Assembly: GCA_019022495.1 (NCBI GenBank)
Contig: JAFEKR010000001.1
Location: 3,286,001 to 3,350,000 of the forward strand
Reading direction: 5' to 3'
DNA length: 64,000 bases
Origin: Epichloe hybrida
Taxonomy: Eukaryota; Ascomycota; Sordariomycetes; Hypocreales; Clavicipitaceae
Shown here: positions 1-12,400 of the stretch, in pieces
Layout: every line of letters begins with the position of its first letter
Numbering within the stretch: the stretch's first letter is position 1
Notes under the pieces: generated by a model
What the model was told of the DNA's origin: nothing
What the model saw: only the letters and a program-made list of their open reading frames with translations
Databases searched by the model: none
Made by a program: the position numbers and the translations under genes

Positions 1-1605
1 ACCTCCCCTACTAAAGATACTAGAAGAGAAGCTAATCTATAAGTTATATCTTACCTCCTTAACTACATATCCCCTGATTTACACTAATATATTACATAAT
101 AAGCACTAAAGAACAAGGAATTATTTAATCTTAAAGCAAATACTACCCCTAAAGAACTTATAGCCTAGATTCTTATTAAGAAAGTAACCTATAAATATAA
201 GAACCTATACCTATAAACCCTATTCACTATCTTTAGTAATAACTTTAGAGAATAAAACCAAGAGATATTCTAAGTAGCAGATCCTAAAGCTATAAAGAGT
301 TTTTAAGACTTTCTCTTCTTTAGTGGTGTTTACATAGACCTATAGAGTTACTATAAGATAATAGTCTTGCTTAAAGATATTATTAACCACAATAGATTCT
401 ATAACTAGAAAGAAGAAGAAATATAGGAAGTTGCTAGGAAGTATTCCCCCTTTAAGAGAAAAATAGCGGAGAAGGACTTTTATAAAGACCTCCTTCCTAT
501 TAGTATCCCTTCTTTTAGAGATTAACTAAAGTAACTAATTACTTCACGTTATCCCTAATCCCCTTAACCACTATAATCACTCCTATTCTATTCCTAGATT
601 CCGTTACACTAATCCCTAAGTATGCTAAGTGTAAGGCAAAGGCGTAATAGTAGAGGCAATCCCCCTATTGCAAGCCCTTAACCATAACCCTAGACCCCCC
701 TTGTTTCCCCTCCTATGACAAGGCACTATAATCCCCCTCCGTAATCTAGGACTACAGCACCTCTTCTATGAGATTTAATTATCCCTATTCCCCCTTAGGA
801 GACAGGCTAACCCTTATTAAAGTAACTACTTAATCTTAATAAGGTAAAGCTTTTCGTATTTGTGGATGGATTATTTGCTAATAACTAGGACCTTACTTCC
901 TAGCTAGGCTATGTGCTTATCCTAGCTAGTAAAGTCTAAGAGGAAAACACCTTTATAATCTAAGGTAATATCATGCACTATAGCTCTACTAAGAGCAAGA
1001 GAGTTATAAGAAGTGTGCTTACCTCTGAGATCTACGGCATGGTTGCTAGTGCTAATATGGCTTACGTGGTCTCGATAACGCTTAGGTTAATTACTTATTA
1101 ATTGAACCTCCCTATGATTCCTATTATTATTTATACTAATTTATACTCTTTATATAAATACCTTATTAAGCTTAGTACCATAAAGGAGAAGTGTCTTATA
1201 ATTAACATTATAGCCCTTTATTAATCGTACAAGCGATAAGAGATCTGTGAGATTAGATAGATTAATAGGAATGACAACCTTGCTAATGTATTTATAAAGA
1301 CATTGCTAAATAAGGTATTTAAGAGGTTTATTACGAGTAATAAGGCGACTATTAGAATAGAAGGGTAAGTTACGTGATCGTAACGTTTGTGTTAATCTAA
1401 TAAGATTAAAGGTGTTAAGAATTAGGCCTACTTATCCTTATATAGGCTTATAGATTAGATTTTGTTGTTTATTATACCCCTTCCCCTTGCCCTTTTCTTA
1501 TAATATTATTCGCGATTATTTAATCTTATTTGTTCCTTAATTCCTATTTACTTCTCTTATTAATATTATATGTTAATAATTATATTAAAGAGAGAGAGTT
1601 TCTAG
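1..1605 (+). mobile_element. Copia-C: internal part of a decayed Ty1/copia-like retrotransposon with a large internal deletion
   Basis: With stops read through, about 1-830 looks like a gag-type region. From 841 the frame reads a copia RNase H domain (KLFVFVDG at 847, then a SSTKSKRV motif and a TIKEKCLI block) and stops at 1366-1368. The protease, integrase and reverse transcriptase expected between gag and RNase H are absent, so this copy is an internal-deletion derivative. Stops are TAA/TAG at positions where the related Copia-A copies imply Gln or Trp. The RNase H resembles Copia-A but is clearly a different family. A purine-rich tract lies just before the LTR. The 5' LTR would be left of the window. 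The gag call is by position and composition only. Confidence 0.7.
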
Positions 1606-1901
1606 TGTTAGAATAAGCATAATATTAATAAGGGTGTGCGCCTCTAATTAGGTGAGCGCGTTATATTACGGACCTATATGTCTAGCCTAACCGCGCTGCG
1701 ATTAGGGTTAGCATATGTGGCCTCTTCGCTAATAACCTTAATTAAGGCCCCTTTTACTATGATAAATAGCGCACCCTCTTTGCTTCTATTTAATCTCTCT
1801 TTTGCTTGCTTTAATAGACTAGAATATATAATGATTACGTGCACTTTAGTCCACCCCGAAAACCCTACGCGTAGGTCAATGGTATCCTATAGATACTAAC
1901 A
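1606..1901 (+). repeat. 3' LTR of Copia-C (296 bp)
   Basis: It begins TGTTAGAATAAGC and ends GATACTAACA, so it has TG..CA ends. It directly follows a purine-rich AAAGAGAGAGAG tract, as expected for a polypurine tract and 3' LTR. The next bases, AGAAG (1902-1906), are the candidate target duplication, but the left partner is outside the window. A 73-codon open frame inside it (1678-1899) has no family resemblance and is not treated as a gene. Confidence 0.7.
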
Positions 1902-2660
1902 AGAAGCTTTATTAAATTATCTTTAAGCTTTTGGTTATAAAGCTTTTATAATAACATAGGATAGGCTTAGGAAGATAGGTCTAAAGCTATCACAAAGAGC
2001 TTACATTAGTTATCTAGCTGGTTACATCTCTTCTACCTAATATCTAATTCAGGTACTAATAATACAGAGGAATTATTAGTTCTTATCAAGCTATATTACC
2101 TTTAATAAGTTAATCTTCTACGCTTAAGAAAAGGACCTTTTAATTTAGGAAAAAGAGCCTAAAAAACGCCTTCTTTAAGAGCTTATAGAAGACTTTAAGG
2201 TTAATAATGCAGATATAAGACATCCTTAAGATATAGGGCACTTATAGGCATAAGACTCCCTTCCTCTAATCTATTAGCAAGAAAATTAACACAATTATAA
2301 TTAACTAAACAATAAAGAAAAGGAAAAAGGAACTTAGGAATTAACTCTCCTAACTCCTCCAAATTCACCTAGCTATTAACCGGATTTTTTAGATTATAAA
2401 CTAATAAATATTAATAGTCTACTAAATCCTTCTGAAATGGATTATAAAGACAAAGATTTAGATATTCCTAATATTAACAAAGAAAACCTTCTTAAAGCCT
2501 TTGCTACTACCTTTGCCCTAGGAGCTAAGAGTAAGGAAAAGCCTTATATATTAAGACTTCCTCTACCTCCTACTTATTATAATTATTTAGCTAGGCACCC
2601 TAAAGAAAAGGTATTTATTAAAGCAAGAGATAAAGAGTATAATAAAGTTATTAATAATAA
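1902..2660 (+). mobile_element. Copia-B, 5' segment: integrase C-terminus to start of reverse transcriptase
   Basis: Reading through RIP-type stops gives the end of a copia integrase, seen as a degenerate form of the family's 'GYLVGYD...RDVxFDE' block. A low-complexity linker follows, then an open stretch from 2437 containing LPLPPTYYNYLARHP and EKVFIKARDKEY, the region just before copia reverse transcriptase. The frame breaks at 2660, where Copia-A copy 1 begins, and resumes at 19750 after that element. The 5 bp AATAA (2656-2660) is one copy of the target duplication. This is the oldest layer of the nest. Confidence 0.8.
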
Positions 2661-2917
2661 TGTTAATTCCTTCGGATCTTCATCGGTTCAATCGTGGCCA
2701 AAGACCGGACTAATTATAGGTCCAGCGCGATGCACGCGATATGATTAGCTGCATTAATTCGCCACCCCCTTTTATGCCCTATATATGGATTTTGCCTACT
2801 TTTCTAGCATCTAGACTTTCCCTCTCTTCTCTCTCTTTCCTAGCTAGCTAACTAACTATTATTAACTTTAATTTATACGGGATTTATTACCTACGTAAGA
2901 CCTTAGTGTAACTAATA
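2661..2917 (+). repeat. 5' LTR of Copia-A copy 1 (257 bp)
   Basis: It starts TGTTAATTCCTTCGG and ends GTAACTAATA (CA changed to TA). The other 257-bp LTRs of the family match along the full length. It is followed by CTAATTAGTGGTTAA, a candidate primer-binding site conserved in all four copies and in Copia-F. Confidence 0.9.
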
Positions 2918-5900
2918 CTAATTAGTGGTTAACTTTATAACTATAGATAAGCTAGGTATTACAAGAAAAGATATTTCTGTAGACACCACTGCCACTACCC
3001 CTTGTTATGCCGTAATGGTCATTGTGGTAAAGAGGTATAACTACATAAGTATGCTAAAGGAAAAGACTAGAATCCTAGTTATAGGCTTATTAGGCTTCTA
3101 AGGAATTAATCTATTAACCCTTAGGCTAAGGGATATAACTTTGTTATATCTATCTAGGATATTATTATTAATTATTGATTTTATTGTCTATTACGAGAAA
3201 ACTAACTAAATAACTAAATCTATTGCCGCAAGGCATTTATTTTAAACCTAACGTTAAACAACCTTAGCTAAGCTAGCTAATATATCTATAACTTCTCTAT
3301 AAATATTCCTTTTATCTAATAGACCTTTAATTTGTTTATATAAGTATTTACGGCTTGTTTTTTACCCCCTTTATTATTAGTGCTATTTGCCCTATACTTA
3401 TTAGCAAGAGAGAGAGATTACCTCCTTCCCTCCTTTTTATAAAAAACAGGAAGTAGTAATTCCTATTATTCCCTTATTACTTTTCCTGTTATTTTCTAGG
3501 AACTTTTAGAACTTATATTACTTTCTTTATCTCTATTAATTTATTCTTATTACTACTTTTACTACTTCTACTACTTCTTCTTCTGTTTTTCCTGTTTTTA
3601 TAATCTTCTGATTTTATTAGAGCGATAATGCTCCTAAAATGCAAAAGAAAAACCTTGTAATAGCGACGGGCAAACATAGGAGCTTAATTAGTAGTAAAAA
3701 TAACAAATTAGTAACGTTTCTTTTATAGTTAAAGATAGCAGAGGAATCTAGACCTTTTATAAGAGCAAAGGCTACTAGTAATAGTAAGGCTCTAACTATT
3801 ACCCCTAAAAGACCCTAAGAGCATGAGTTACCCTTATGCCTTTAATAGCTTACTTATAACTTCTCTAGCGATTAGAAAGAATCTATTAAGCTAGATCTAA
3901 AGACTACTACATAGCTTAAGCTTAATAACTAGATCATAAGATTTATTAACCTTAGTAAGCATTAAGGTTAGAAGGATAATAACCTATGGGAATTATTCTA
4001 AGAAGACTTTAAAGGCTAGTCTAAAGACACCTTTAAAAGGGCTATAAAGGAAGTTATTAGAGAATTACGTAATTCTCTACGAGATCATGGCGTTCTCGTT
4101 AAGCGAGGCCTAGGATATTTAATCCTAGCATCCCTTAAAGAAGTGCTTTATTAAACCTTAATGCCTCTTTAGTTATAGGAAAGATTATAAGAAAGACTAT
4201 AATCTTCTAAACCCCTAGAACCTTAACATTAACAGCCCTAATAACCTACCCTAGAAATTAACCTTCCCTAACCCTAGAGATTGCCTAAACCCTTATAAGA
4301 ACCCCCGTAATAATCCCTATTATATTAATAGCTCTATCTAGATAATTATTATTAAGAATGACTGGTAGACTATTATTTACAATAAATTATGCCTTTATAG
4401 CAATTCCCCTCTAAAGATTAGATTATAAAGAAGATCTTAGAGCTTATAAAGATATATAAGAATAGCGACTACTATAGTGAAAGGCTATATAACTTCTTAA
4501 CGCTAAAGATTACACTCTTTGAAAATAAGTGTAATAGAATTAACCTTCCTTAAATGTATTATTAGAAGGCTTTCCCTATTATGTTAATAGGTAATACTAA
4601 ATAATACTTCCTTAATTACCTCTTTAGGAATAACTATTCCTATAAAGAGATAATCGCCTATATTTATTAATGCTTTAAGATAGAAAGTAACTAGCAATTC
4701 TATTACTGCTAATAGAGTAGTATAATATTAAAGAACATAATTAAGAAGAACCTTAATAAAAGCAAGCTTAATTGCCTTAAGATTATATTATTAACCCTTA
4801 AGAAAATCCATAAAGGACTATACCTTGCTAAAACAGTAAATACTAAGCTCTATAAGCAAGCCTTAAATACTATAGCTAGTGTGCCCGAATATTAGATAGT
4901 AAAATACATATACTCCGCAGGCTTTAAGAGTCTCGCTAGAGACCTTTATAAGGTAATTACTATTATAGAATTAAATAAGAAGTCCTCCTAATACCTTTAG
5001 TACTAATAAGAAGACCCTCTAGAGGCTATGTTTACTAATTATTAGTACGGATAATAATCCTATAGCAGAGGAAGCTATTATAGATAAAGCCCTAGGCTAA
5101 GCACTAAGCGCTACTTTATATATAGTAAGAGTAACTACTAGTTTTCTAATTACTTTACTAAAGAGCGTTAAAAGGAGAAAGACTACTAGTAGGCTAGTAA
5201 GATATACTATACACCCCCTTTAGAGAAGAGATTCTAAGTATTCCTTGCCTCCTATAAAGGGTAAAATAAGGATAAGCCTAATAAAGGCTTAGGTAAGAAT
5301 TAGGAAGTATATCTTATAGCTTATATAGAAGCTACAGATAATAATAATAATGTTAAGGAGCTACTATTAATAGCATATCTAAGTATTATATAATTCTTCT
5401 GCTCTGGATTACAGACTAACCATAACGCCACTAACGTTAATATCCTTATGACCCTTAATAATTAAGCCTTCTAACATATATTCCTTAGGTAGGAGCTCTA
5501 TAAGCTATAAGAGTGCAATAAAGGCTTAATTTACTATATCTCTAAAGAACGCTATTCTAAAGAGGTCTTTAGAGGGATTATACCTAATACTAGTGCTATA
5601 GGAAAGTTAACTATAGGAGAGGCATAAGTAAAGGCTTTACTAAGATTAATGCCTTTATTAAAGGTAACCCCTTACAAACCCTAAATTATTATATTTAGCG
5701 CTAGATTAGTAGTTATAAGAGAAATCCTATATATGCCTATAGAACTTAGAGAGCTTAAATTCTATATCCTTAATATAGCTACCCTATTCCTCTTCTTAAT
5801 TACTAATATAAATTAAATATAAGTTAAGATTAATAACCTTACTAACGTACTTATCTAAGGTAACAAAACCATACCTATTATGCGATAATAGGGCTATCCT

Positions 5901-8605
5901 TAGTAGTTACTAGAAGTAAGAGAAACAGTTACCTTCCACCTTTTAAAAGGAGATATCCATTAATTATATTATTAACTTAGTTACCCTTCTGTTTAATAAC
6001 TTATAAAGATCCTTTACTAAGCTAGTTACAAAGTTAAACACTAGGTAATTAAGGAATTAACTAAAGTCTACTACTATTACTAAATACATAGAAAGGCCCC
6101 TAGTTAATTTAAGTTTATAATCAAAGATAACCATAAATTCAACTATAAGATCATCGTTAATATCATGTAAATTAATGGCTAACTAGTGCTTTATATCGTT
6201 AATTTAGTAACCTTATTCTAAGTAGCCTAATTCCTTAATCCAAAGAAGCAGAAGGCTTGAGATATCTAGGACGCAATCCGCGAATATTAGATTAATACTT
6301 ATCTTAGACCCCTAGATTAGATTATTCACAATACTAGCAACAACTTCGCTTCCACTAAATTTAAGTATTATACTTAATTAATGTTAATTAAGACTAGTAA
6401 GATGCTAATTAAAGCTTATAATAGCATTAGAAAAGTTAAGAGATACCATAGACCTTTATAACAAGCCTATAATATTATCATAGACTTAATTAGAATAAAG
6501 CTCACACTAGAGTAACGCCTCTAAATAGCTATTAAGGCTATTAATAACTCTACAGGCCTAAATAGTATTATTCTAACTATACTAGTCTTTAAAGGCTACC
6601 CATAAATAATAGATAAGTCACTGCTAAGCATCTCTATTATTTAATATGCTAAGGTAATTCGCAAGGTAATGGACAAAGTCTAATATCTTCTAGCTTTATA
6701 GCAGGTTTATAATACCCTTAAAGCCTAGAATAGCCCTAATATAGCGCCTATATATTAGCTACCCCTATAGGCTAATATATATATATAAAGAGAGAAAGGT
6801 AGCTAGTATAGCCTATATAAGCTACTTGCTACTAATAAAGAGACCTATACTGTTAACATACCCTATGGCCTAGTAAGGTTTCGCTCTATAGTAATAAAGC
6901 CTTATTATAAAAACCTATATACTATAGAGGGGCTAGAGTAGTAGGAGATAAAGCCCTATAATTTACTAGAGTAATAGCTAAGTAATATAAAGGAAGAAGG
7001 AGCTATATAACTAATTACTACTAATAAAAGAGATTCTCTAATAGAAGATAGTAAAGAGCTATAGACACTAGCTAAGAGAAAGTAAGGGAGACTAAAAAAG
7101 GCCCTTATAGTGTAATTTATAAGTATAGGAGAGTTTAATAAAGAGGCTTATAAAGCCTAAAAGGCCCTAAAAGGAAGCTATTAAGTTAAAGACTTATTAC
7201 TATGCCTTAAAGGAATAAAAGTAAGGAAAAGAAAACCTTATAGCCCTAAGAAGGACATTAGCCTAGTTTAGCTTTATATACTTATAAATAAAGATTAAGA
7301 GAAGGCCTTTATTTAAGAGGTTATAACTAGAGGGATACTAAGCATAGCATTCCTTATAGTAAAGGAAGAGGCTAATTAGAACCTTACCCTTTAGCTTCAC
7401 TAAGAAGGAAGGATTATAACCCTAGGAAAACCCTTTAAGTAGTCTGATTAAGCTAAGATTAACGCTTTGCAAGCTCATAATATATTTAAATTCGTTAAGT
7501 TCAACCTAGCAAAGCACAGAGGCCATAGAATCTTTAATTCTTATATAGTTAGAGAAATTAAAGGCAAAGGAACGGACTTGCTATACAAGAAATCCCGCCT
7601 TATTATATAAGGCTATAATAATAAAGGAAAGGAATTCATCATAACGCAATTGCTAACGATTTAACAAGTAAGCCAACAACTCATCGTAGCTATTGCTTTA
7701 TTATTAAGAAAAAGAGGCATTTACCTTTAGATTCGCGATATTACGCAAGCCTACACTTAATTGCATATAGTGCTAATGAGGCTAATTATCGTAAGATTAC
7801 CAAAGCAAATTACATATCTCTTTCTAGAAGGGACTGTAATTAAATTAATTAGACCTCTTTATAGGATTATAGAGGCTAGAACCTACTAGTAGGTAATGTA
7901 CTTCCGTTACTATAGGGATAACCTTAATATAACAACTTTAACCTATAATCCCTACTTATTAATCATAGCTCCAAATAATAAGAACCTCTTTAGTATTATT
8001 AGAATACAAACTAATAATACATTAGGCCTAAGTAATAATAACTTCTTCTAAAAAGAAGAGAAAGAGCTCTAGAAGGCTAATTTTATAGCTAAAGAAAAGC
8101 AATAATTAACCACTAAGAATCCCCTTATCTTTAACAAGTACATCTTAACCTAAAATACTAATAATTTATTAATCTTAACCTAGAAAGGCTAGAGTTAGAA
8201 GATCAAGAAAGTTAATCCTTAATCCCTAATAGTAAAGTAAGACTATGTAGAATAATAAGCCTAAGGAAGCTATATCGTAACTATGTGTCAACTAGAAGCT
8301 TCCTATAACCTATTAATTATAGCTTAACACTAAGAACCCTCTAGGGAAGATATTACACGCCTTAATAAACGCCTTAAATAGTAGATTAAGAATTAACAAT
8401 ATAGACTATAATACATCCCTTTGGTTCTTAAAGAGGCAAAACTCTTTATGTTCATAAATAGATCGCTTGCTAACAACAAGGATTTGAGCTCACAGATTAG
8501 ATACGTGATTATAATTAGCAACAAGATAATACAAGATAATAATACCTTTATTATAAAAGGCAATATTATTACATATAGCTTAACAAAGAGTAAGAGAGTT
8601 ACTTG
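2661..8605 (+). mobile_element. Copia-A copy 1, left part: 5' LTR, gag, protease, integrase, reverse transcriptase, start of RNase H
   Basis: This is the left part of a Ty1/copia element of about 6.75 kb without inserts. The order protease-integrase-RT-RNase H shows the copia type. Approximate domains, reading through TAA/TAG: gag 3630-5290 with a degenerate zinc knuckle near 5110 (RYFIYSKSNY, former Cys now Tyr); protease 5570-5890; integrase 5920-6900; reverse transcriptase 7150-8300, whose QTDD-type catalytic motif is now QTNN (8007-8018); and RNase H from 8420 (AKLFMFINRSLANNKDL). The RNase H frame breaks at 8605, where Copia-D is inserted, and resumes at 18936. No intact ORF remains, and every hit residue fits C-to-T or G-to-A change. 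Outer TSD AATAA: 2656-2660 and 19750-19754. Confidence 0.9.
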
Positions 8606-9429
8606 TATTGAAATGTAGGGAGCTAGTTGCCAGCTGGCAACAGCTGTACGGGTGCAAGCTCTACGGTCGGGGACCAATAGGGCTGCAACGTTAAATTAAT
8701 TAACGCAACGCAACGGAAGGTTATGGCAGTTATCAACTAATAGAATTCAATCTAGATCACTTTTATGATATCTTATAGAGCAATAGAATTGATTTTAAAT
8801 ACGTTATACGGGCAATGCGGCTGTTGTTAGTTGAGAGGACTAGCTACCTAGCTAGTTAAAAAGATCTTTTTCCTCTTATGGACTTACTGACTGTATTGGT
8901 GGATCTGGGCTGCTAACAGGGTCTTACAGGCCACTTTTGATTTTCCGCAAAATTCATTTGTATGCAAAAACCAAAAAATTGACTTACCACTATACTAGCT
9001 AGCAACCTGTATGCACTAACTTTTGGTCTAAAAAATAACCTTGTATAAAGAGAAAGCCTTATCTTTAAGCTTTAATTTGCTATATGTGAAACTTTTGTAT
9101 GACCTCTAGATAAAGAGAAAATCGCTATTAAAGATAGCTATAGGGTAAGTTATGTGTAGGGTAACCTGCTTACGTCACCCTAGCTTACGTTACCCTAGCT
9201 TACCTAATTACTAGTGGCGTGGTTGTAGCCACACTTGTAGCTACAACGCAATTAACTAATTAGTTATCCACACGGTTAGTCGCAGCTGTTAATAGCTGCG
9301 ACGCAGCTATTGATAGCTGCCCTCGCGACCGTTAACAGCTGCAGTGCAGCTGTCAGACTTGCAAAGCAAGCTAGTAATAAGAAGGTTCTTTAACTAGAAA
9401 AGGGCTAAAAATAGGTCTTATTTTTAACA
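8606..9429 (-). repeat. 3' LTR of Copia-D (824 bp)
   Basis: On the plus strand it starts TATTGAAATGTAGGG and ends TTTTTAACA. The second copy (15165-15449 plus 18376-18935) is 845 bp. The 21-bp difference is one extra unit of an imperfect repeat based on GACAGCTGCGACGCAGC near 18770-18820. The LTR is moderately GC-rich and full of CAGCTG palindromes. Confidence 0.9.
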
Positions 9430-12400
9430 CCCCCTCTACAAAAGAATTATATTTAAAAGCAATTAGAAGTGTACAAAAAGACTATAGGGAAAAATCAATA
9501 ACTTTTGATAATAATAGATAAAAGGGAAAAAACAGGAAAATATGAAAAAAGCCCCCTTTTTGAATTCCTAGCTATTATTAAATATAGCTCCCTTTTAACG
9601 TTGTTTTTTGGTTCCCTGTTGAAGGGAATTAGTTGTTAGTTTAATAATTATTAAGCCCTAAAAGCTTAATAAAAGCCTGATGAAGAGGTCTAGAAAGAGG
9701 TTTCGTAAGACTATCTGCAGGCATTGACTTCGTATCTAGATATTTGATCTTAGCTAAACCCTCTAAAACCTGTTACCTAATATAGTTAAACTTTAGTAAT
9801 GTATGCTTTATACGACTATGTAAAGCAGGGTTATAAGCAGTAGTTATAGCGCCTTGATTATCGCAATATATCTGGATAGGGGGAGAAATAGGGGTTTTTA
9901 GCTCCTTAAATAAGCCCTGAAGCCACTGAAGCTCCTGGAAGGTCTCGCAGATAGCATTAGCTTTAGCTTCTAGTGTTGATAGAGCTATTGTACTAGCTTT
10001 CTTTGATTTCCAGCTAATAGGTCCGCTAGCTAGCTTAAATAGATAAGCATAGGTTAATTTTGAGGTCTTTTTATCCCCTGTAAAGTCACTATTGTAATAA
10101 CCTATTAGGCTTTTGCTAACTAAACCTTTAGGGTCTCCCCTATAGATAATAGCAAGGAATCTAGTCCCTAATAGATACCTTAGCAGATTTTTAGCTACTT
10201 TTAGGTGTTTTATATAAGGGCTAGCTAGTGTAGTAGATAACCACTGTAGCGTAAAAGCTGTATTAGGCCTTGTAAGTAATATTAGGTATATTATAGTCCC
10301 TATAATGCACTGATAAAGCTTGATTTCGCTAGCTATTAAAAGCTTAGTTGTCTGCGTAGCTAAAACGCCTGGCTAAAGAGGTATGCTAATAGGCTTACTA
10401 TCTAGCATATTAAATCGTTTTAAGGCTTCTAATATATACTGAGATTAATGAATTTTCAGTATTCTATTAGGCCTATCTCGTACAATTTAAACCCCTAAGA
10501 AGAATTTAGTAGGCCCCCTATCTTCTATTGGATAGACTTTATGAAGTTCCTTTTTAAGCCTTTGGATATAAGATAAATCCGGTCTAATTAGAAGATAGTT
10601 ATCAACGTACGTAATGATGAAGGTTTTGGTTAAAGGATTGAAGAAAATAGCTAGGTCAGATATTAAAGGATTAAATCCTAGGGATTTAAGCACTAATATT
10701 AGCGCTTGTTACCATTCCCTTGAGCTTTGTTTTAGGCTATATAAAGACTTCTGTAATAAAATTACTTGATCTTTAGAAGGTTTCTAGCTAAAACTTCTAG
10801 CTAATTTAGCTAGTTTAGGATTTGCCTTAAGGAATTCAATAAACCCTTCTGGAATAACTATATAAATCTGTTGTTGTAGCTTACTATTAAGAAAAGCTCC
10901 TATAAAATCGATTTGTTTGATTTCCTAGTTATTCTAAGCCGCTAGGGCTAGTAAAATCCTCTAGCTAGGGGGAATGCTTGTGGTAGCGAAGGTCTCTAGG
11001 TAATCTAGGCCTTCGATTTGCATAAATCCCTTAGCAACGAGTCGAGCCTTATATTTTAAAGGATTATTTTCTTTATCCTTTTTAAGCTTATAAACAAGCC
11101 TATTCTTTAGTACTTTTCGGCCCTTAGGGATTTGATCTTTCCCTATAAATTTAAAAGTACTAGCCTTTAGAAGCTGTTTGTATTCCTTGTACGTGGCTTC
11201 TATCCATTTATCCCTTTTAGGGCTAGATATAGCCTGCTTCTAGGTCTTAGGCTCGGGGCTAATAGAATTCTTTTCCTTTAGCTTCTCCTGTACCTTAAAG
11301 CAGATTTCTTTTATGAAATCTAGAGAAGAAGGGGAACTAATATTAATATCCATAGGGTTGATATTAGGGTTGAAATTGATAATTTTGTTAAAATCGAGGT
11401 CCGAAGTTAAAATCTGATTTCCTAGTTGAGTTATAGGCTGCGCCTATATGGGATCCGCTGGAATTAAGCCTTTAGGGGGTTCTTTAGGGCCTGTAGGTGG
11501 TTTTTCTTAACCTATAGGGATACCTATGTTGTCTATAGGGTAATCCTTTGAACCTTGATCTAGATGTTGTTAATCTAAATCATTTTCCCCCTTTAAAGGG
11601 TTATCCCCTATAGAAATCCTAGGTAAGCCTTTAGAAACAGGGCCTATAGGTTCTATAATCTTAATAAAGCTAGTCTTTGTAACTAGCCTTTTAGAGGGGA
11701 TGTACACTAGGTAGGTGTTAGAACCTAGTGTAGCTAAAAGCCTTCTAGGGATAGTCCTAGCTGCTAACTTCTGGGCTTTAGGTTGTTTTTCCAGGGGGAT
11801 TAGAATCTTACAGTGAGATCCTATAGCTCTAATACTGCTAATATCAGTTGTATAAGGCTGATTTAGCTCCCTAGGTAGTAGCTGTTTAGGGCTTTCATCC
11901 TTAGTGGTATTAGCAGTTATATTAACTAGGTTAACAACTGCAGGTAATACAAAACACTATAAAAATAACGGTAATTTTGCCCACTGGATAGTAGCCCTTA
12001 ATCGATCTAGAATAGTACGAATTGAACGTTCTGCTAATCCATTTTGCTCATGGATATAGGGACTAGAAGTCGTAAATTTGATCCCTTTAGAATTCAACTA
12101 AGCTTGACAACTAGAATCGATTTCCTGGCCCCCATCGAAGTGAAGGTGCCTAGGATATTGACCTAGTTGATTTTTAAGCCCTCTGAAGAAGCCTTTGATA
12201 GCCTTATAAATAGTTAGGCCTTCCTTATTAGGTAATAAGATAACCCACTTATATCTAGTCTTTTAATTAACTAGAAATAAGCAAATTGACTGCTTATTGT
12301 ACGGCGTGGGGCTGATTTTTAGCGTATCCCCCTCTATTCGATCTAGAGCTCTTGGGGGGTTAGGGATAGCTAATTTCCTAGGTCTTCTAACTGCCTTAGA

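Noticed and set aside
1678..1899. 73-codon ORF near the left end
   Set aside because: It lies wholly inside the Copia-C LTR and resembles nothing known.
8393..8677. 94-codon minus-strand ORF crossing the Copia-A/Copia-D junction
   Set aside because: It is the antisense of the Copia-A RNase H joined to the Copia-D LTR; a similar frame recurs at 15024-15236 because the LTR is repeated.
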